DNA of 13,576 nucleotides, taken from positions 1-13,576 of the forward strand of contig JAIEON010000035.1 in assembly GCA_019750345.1 (NCBI GenBank), written 5' to 3'. Shown piece after piece: positions 12,535 through 13,576 of the stretch (its first letter is position 1; every line of letters begins with the position of its first letter). The translations under genes were made by a program, and so were the position numbers. The notes beneath the pieces are model-generated. The model was not told where the DNA came from, searched no databases, and was given only the letters and a program-made list of their open reading frames with translations. This stretch comes from Patescibacteria group bacterium. GTDB lineage: Bacteria; Patescibacteriota; Minisyncoccia; Phycocordibacterales; UBA9973.

Positions 12535-12660
12535 ATGAATAAGAAAATACTTATTATCGCTTGTATGGCTGGAGTAGCCATTAGCGCAATTGCGTTCTTA
12601 AAGAATAAGAAAAATAATAAGATGAGTAAAAATTTTGAACGGAGACATGGTCTACGATAA
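12535..12660 (+). CDS. Tiny single-pass membrane peptide (41 aa), unknown
   Basis: An ATG at 12535 opens 41 codons ending in TAA. The product begins MNKKILIIACMAGVAISAIA, one membrane segment of about 17 residues, followed by a Lys/Asn-rich stretch (FLKNKKNNKMSKNFERRHGL) that would lie in the cytoplasm by the positive-inside rule. No family is recognised. Supporting evidence is a possible -10 box upstream (TATGCT), a terminator hairpin 22 nt downstream and a similar architecture in the next small gene. There is no clear Shine-Dalgarno. The lipobox-like IIAC is too close to the N-terminus for a normal lipoprotein signal. Confidence 0.5.
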   Translation: MNKKILIIACMAGVAISAIAFLKNKKNNKMSKNFERRHGLR

Positions 12661-12682
12661 TCCGAACCATACTCAAAAAAGT

Positions 12683-12714
12683 ACGCTTGATCATTGCGGT
12701 GGTCAAGCGTTTTT
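12683..12714 (+). terminator. Terminator after the 41-aa gene
   Basis: ACGCTTGA (12683-12690) and TCAAGCGT (12703-12710) form an 8-bp stem with a 12-nt loop, followed by a run of Ts. Promoter elements for the 58-aa gene follow at once. Confidence 0.75.
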
Positions 12715-12716
12715 AC

Positions 12717-12744
12717 TTGTCAATATAAAAAACTCTGGTATAGT
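12717..12744 (+). promoter_or_regulatory. Promoter of the 58-aa gene
   Basis: TTGTCA (12717-12722) and TATAGT (12739-12744) with a 16-nt spacer and a TGG extension before the -10. The start would be near 12751, giving a leader of about 14 nt. Confidence 0.75.
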
Positions 12745-12764
12745 ATTGGCAAAATTGAACCACT

Positions 12765-12941
12765 ATGAAGATAATTATTATTACAGCAATTGCTTTGGGA
12801 TTCATTGGTATTTTCGGTCCTCACTTTTATCGTCTATTTTTAAAAAAAGAAAAAAAGAAAGTTACTTCTTTGAATAAGGATTATAAATCTTATTCTGAAG
12901 CAGCCGAATGGGATAACTCATTTGGTAAAGGAAGTATTTAG
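12765..12941 (+). CDS. Small single-pass membrane protein (58 aa), unknown
   Basis: An ATG at 12765 opens 58 codons ending in TAG. An N-terminal hydrophobic segment (IIIITAIALGFIGIFGPHFY) is followed by a very basic stretch (KKEKKKV, about residues 27-33) and a hydrophilic tail rich in Ser, Tyr and acidic residues ending SEAAEWDNSFGKGSI. This predicts one membrane helix with the C-terminus in the cytoplasm. No family is recognised. A strong extended -10 promoter lies directly upstream and a 13-bp terminator directly downstream, so this is very likely a real monocistronic gene. It shares the layout (membrane helix, Lys-rich patch, short tail) with the 41-aa gene just before it. Confidence 0.72.
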   Translation: MKIIIITAIALGFIGIFGPHFYRLFLKKEKKKVTSLNKDYKSYSEAAEWDNSFGKGSI

Positions 12942-12947
12942 TTGTTT

Positions 12948-12979
12948 ATAGAGCTATCCACGATGTTGGATAGCTCTAT
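12948..12979. terminator. Bidirectional terminator between 58-aa gene and comEC-like gene
   Basis: A 13-bp perfect inverted repeat (12948-12960 and 12967-12979, ATAGAGCTATCCA type) with a 6-nt loop. It begins 6 nt after the 58-aa gene stop and abuts the stop codon of the converging minus-strand gene at 12981. Confidence 0.85.
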
Positions 12980-12980
12980 T

Positions 12981-13576
12981 TTATTTCCATTGTGTTCCAT
13001 CAGTAGTGACAGTCACAGTTTCATTCTCTTGAGTACTGATGAAAGGAATTTTAAATTCTTTGAGTCGTGCTAATACTTCTGTCGCAGGGTGACCATATCT
13101 ATTCGCAACACCTGCTGAGACTAGGGCAAGACTTGGGGTTGTGGCTTTTAAGAAAGCTGCGCTTGTTGAAGTCTTGGATCCGTGGTGACCGAGTTTCAAG
13201 ATATCTACATCCACAGCTTGAGGCCTTGCCTTAAGCAAAAATTGTTCGACTGATGATGGCGAATCTCCAGTGAAAAGCATGCTCGCACCACCCATATCGA
13301 GACGTCCTACAACAGAAGCACTATTCGTCTCCCAGTAGGTAGTAGATCTATCAGGGAAAAGAATTGAGAATGTTGATGGAATATTTTCGTCATTATCGAG
13401 TGCGAGTGTCATACCATTTCGCACATAGTACGAAGGAATACTATGCTTCAACAACTCATCGTTAAGGGTTTTGAATTGTTCAGTATCACTCAGTACTTCT
13501 GAAGTAAGAAACATTCCCACTTCATAGCGAGCAAGTACAAGTGGTAATCCTCCAATATGGTCTGCGTCCGGATGTG
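12981..13576 (-). CDS. ComEC/Rec2-like metallo-beta-lactamase domain, C-terminal part (5' end off window)
   Basis: The frame enters from the right edge, so 197 C-terminal residues are visible; it is not limited to the internal GTG at 13518-13520. The first visible residues are HPDADHIGGLP, the metal-binding HxHxDH-type motif of the metallo-beta-lactamase fold. Further on come MLFTGDSPS (conserved Asp ligand), LKLGHHGSKTSTS and SAGVANRYGHPATEVL. This set, in this order, is typical of the C-terminal domain of ComEC DNA-uptake channels and of stand-alone ComEC-like hydrolases. It probably degrades or processes nucleic acid during uptake. Whether a ComEC membrane channel precedes the domain cannot be seen here. 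The gene ends against a shared terminator. Confidence 0.88.
   Translation of the reverse strand, partial: HPDADHIGGLPLVLARYEVGMFLTSEVLSDTEQFKTLNDELLKHSIPSYYVRNGMTLALDNDENIPSTFSILFPDRSTTYWETNSASVVGRLDMGGASMLFTGDSPSSVEQFLLKARPQAVDVDILKLGHHGSKTSTSAAFLKATTPSLALVSAGVANRYGHPATEVLARLKEFKIPFISTQENETVTVTTDGTQWK

Noticed and set aside
12535..12564. Lipoprotein signal in the 41-aa peptide (IIAC)
   Set aside because: The cysteine is residue 10, too close to the N-terminus for a normal signal sequence, and the hydrophobic stretch continues past it.
12635..12877. Plus-strand 80-aa frame
   Set aside because: It runs through the terminator at 12683-12714 and the promoter at 12717-12744 and overlaps both tiny genes out of frame. 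The shorter frames fit the signals better.
1..13576. Mobile element, CRISPR array, tRNA or prophage
   Set aside because: No transposase, repeat-spacer series, cloverleaf or phage gene was seen on either strand.

Overview
This window looks like the chromosome of a bacterium from the Candidate Phyla Radiation (Patescibacteria, probably Parcubacteria-like). The clues are a very compact layout, moderately AT-rich DNA, almost no Shine-Dalgarno sequences, lineage-style tails on ribosomal proteins, and no gene for uL29 in its usual slot between uL16 and uS17. The lineage is inferred from these traits; I could not run a phylogeny. The standard genetic code is used: no coding frame contains an internal TGA, and none of the 22 visible stop codons is TGA (17 TAA, 5 TAG).

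Positions 1-10791 (all minus strand, read from high to low coordinate) carry the classical str and S10 gene order: rpsL, rpsG, fusA, [two small unknown genes], tuf, rpsJ, rplC, rplD, rplW, rplB, [dgkA-type lipid kinase], rpsS, rplV, rpsC, rplP, rpsQ (cut by the window edge). The order is ancient, but the region reads as a chain of short transcription units, not two long operons. Hairpins with T-tracts lie after rpsG, fusA, the small-gene pair, rpsJ and rplB. A sigma70-type promoter or -10 element follows each one. The inferred units are rpsL-rpsG | fusA | two small genes | tuf-rpsJ | rplC-rplD-rplW-rplB | dgkA | rpsS-rplV-rpsC-rplP-rpsQ. rpsJ, normally the first gene of the S10 operon, is thus joined to tuf and cut off from rplC by a perfect 54-bp palindrome.

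Positions 10792-13576 are a mixed region. A divergent plus-strand gene encodes an unknown protein with a C-terminal UVR-type helical hairpin. It converges on an M50-family (site-2 protease type) intramembrane metalloprotease gene, and the two share a palindromic terminator. The protease gene and rpmB (bL28) diverge from promoters whose -35 boxes overlap. Both appear to give mRNAs with almost no leader. Then come two tiny plus-strand genes for single-pass membrane peptides (41 and 58 aa), each with its own terminator, and finally the C-terminal part of a ComEC-like metallo-beta-lactamase domain that runs off the window.

Most of the content is translation machinery: decoding (uS12, uS7, uS3), the elongation factors EF-Tu and EF-G, and the peptidyl-transferase/exit-tunnel proteins (uL2, uL3, uL4, uL22, uL23). 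The points most worth a second look are the segmented operon architecture, the missing rpmC, the dgkA insertion, a Pro-to-Ile change in the uS12 decoding loop, and the unknown small genes between fusA and tuf. I see no mobile element, CRISPR array, tRNA or rRNA, and no gene-free stretch longer than 300 bases.
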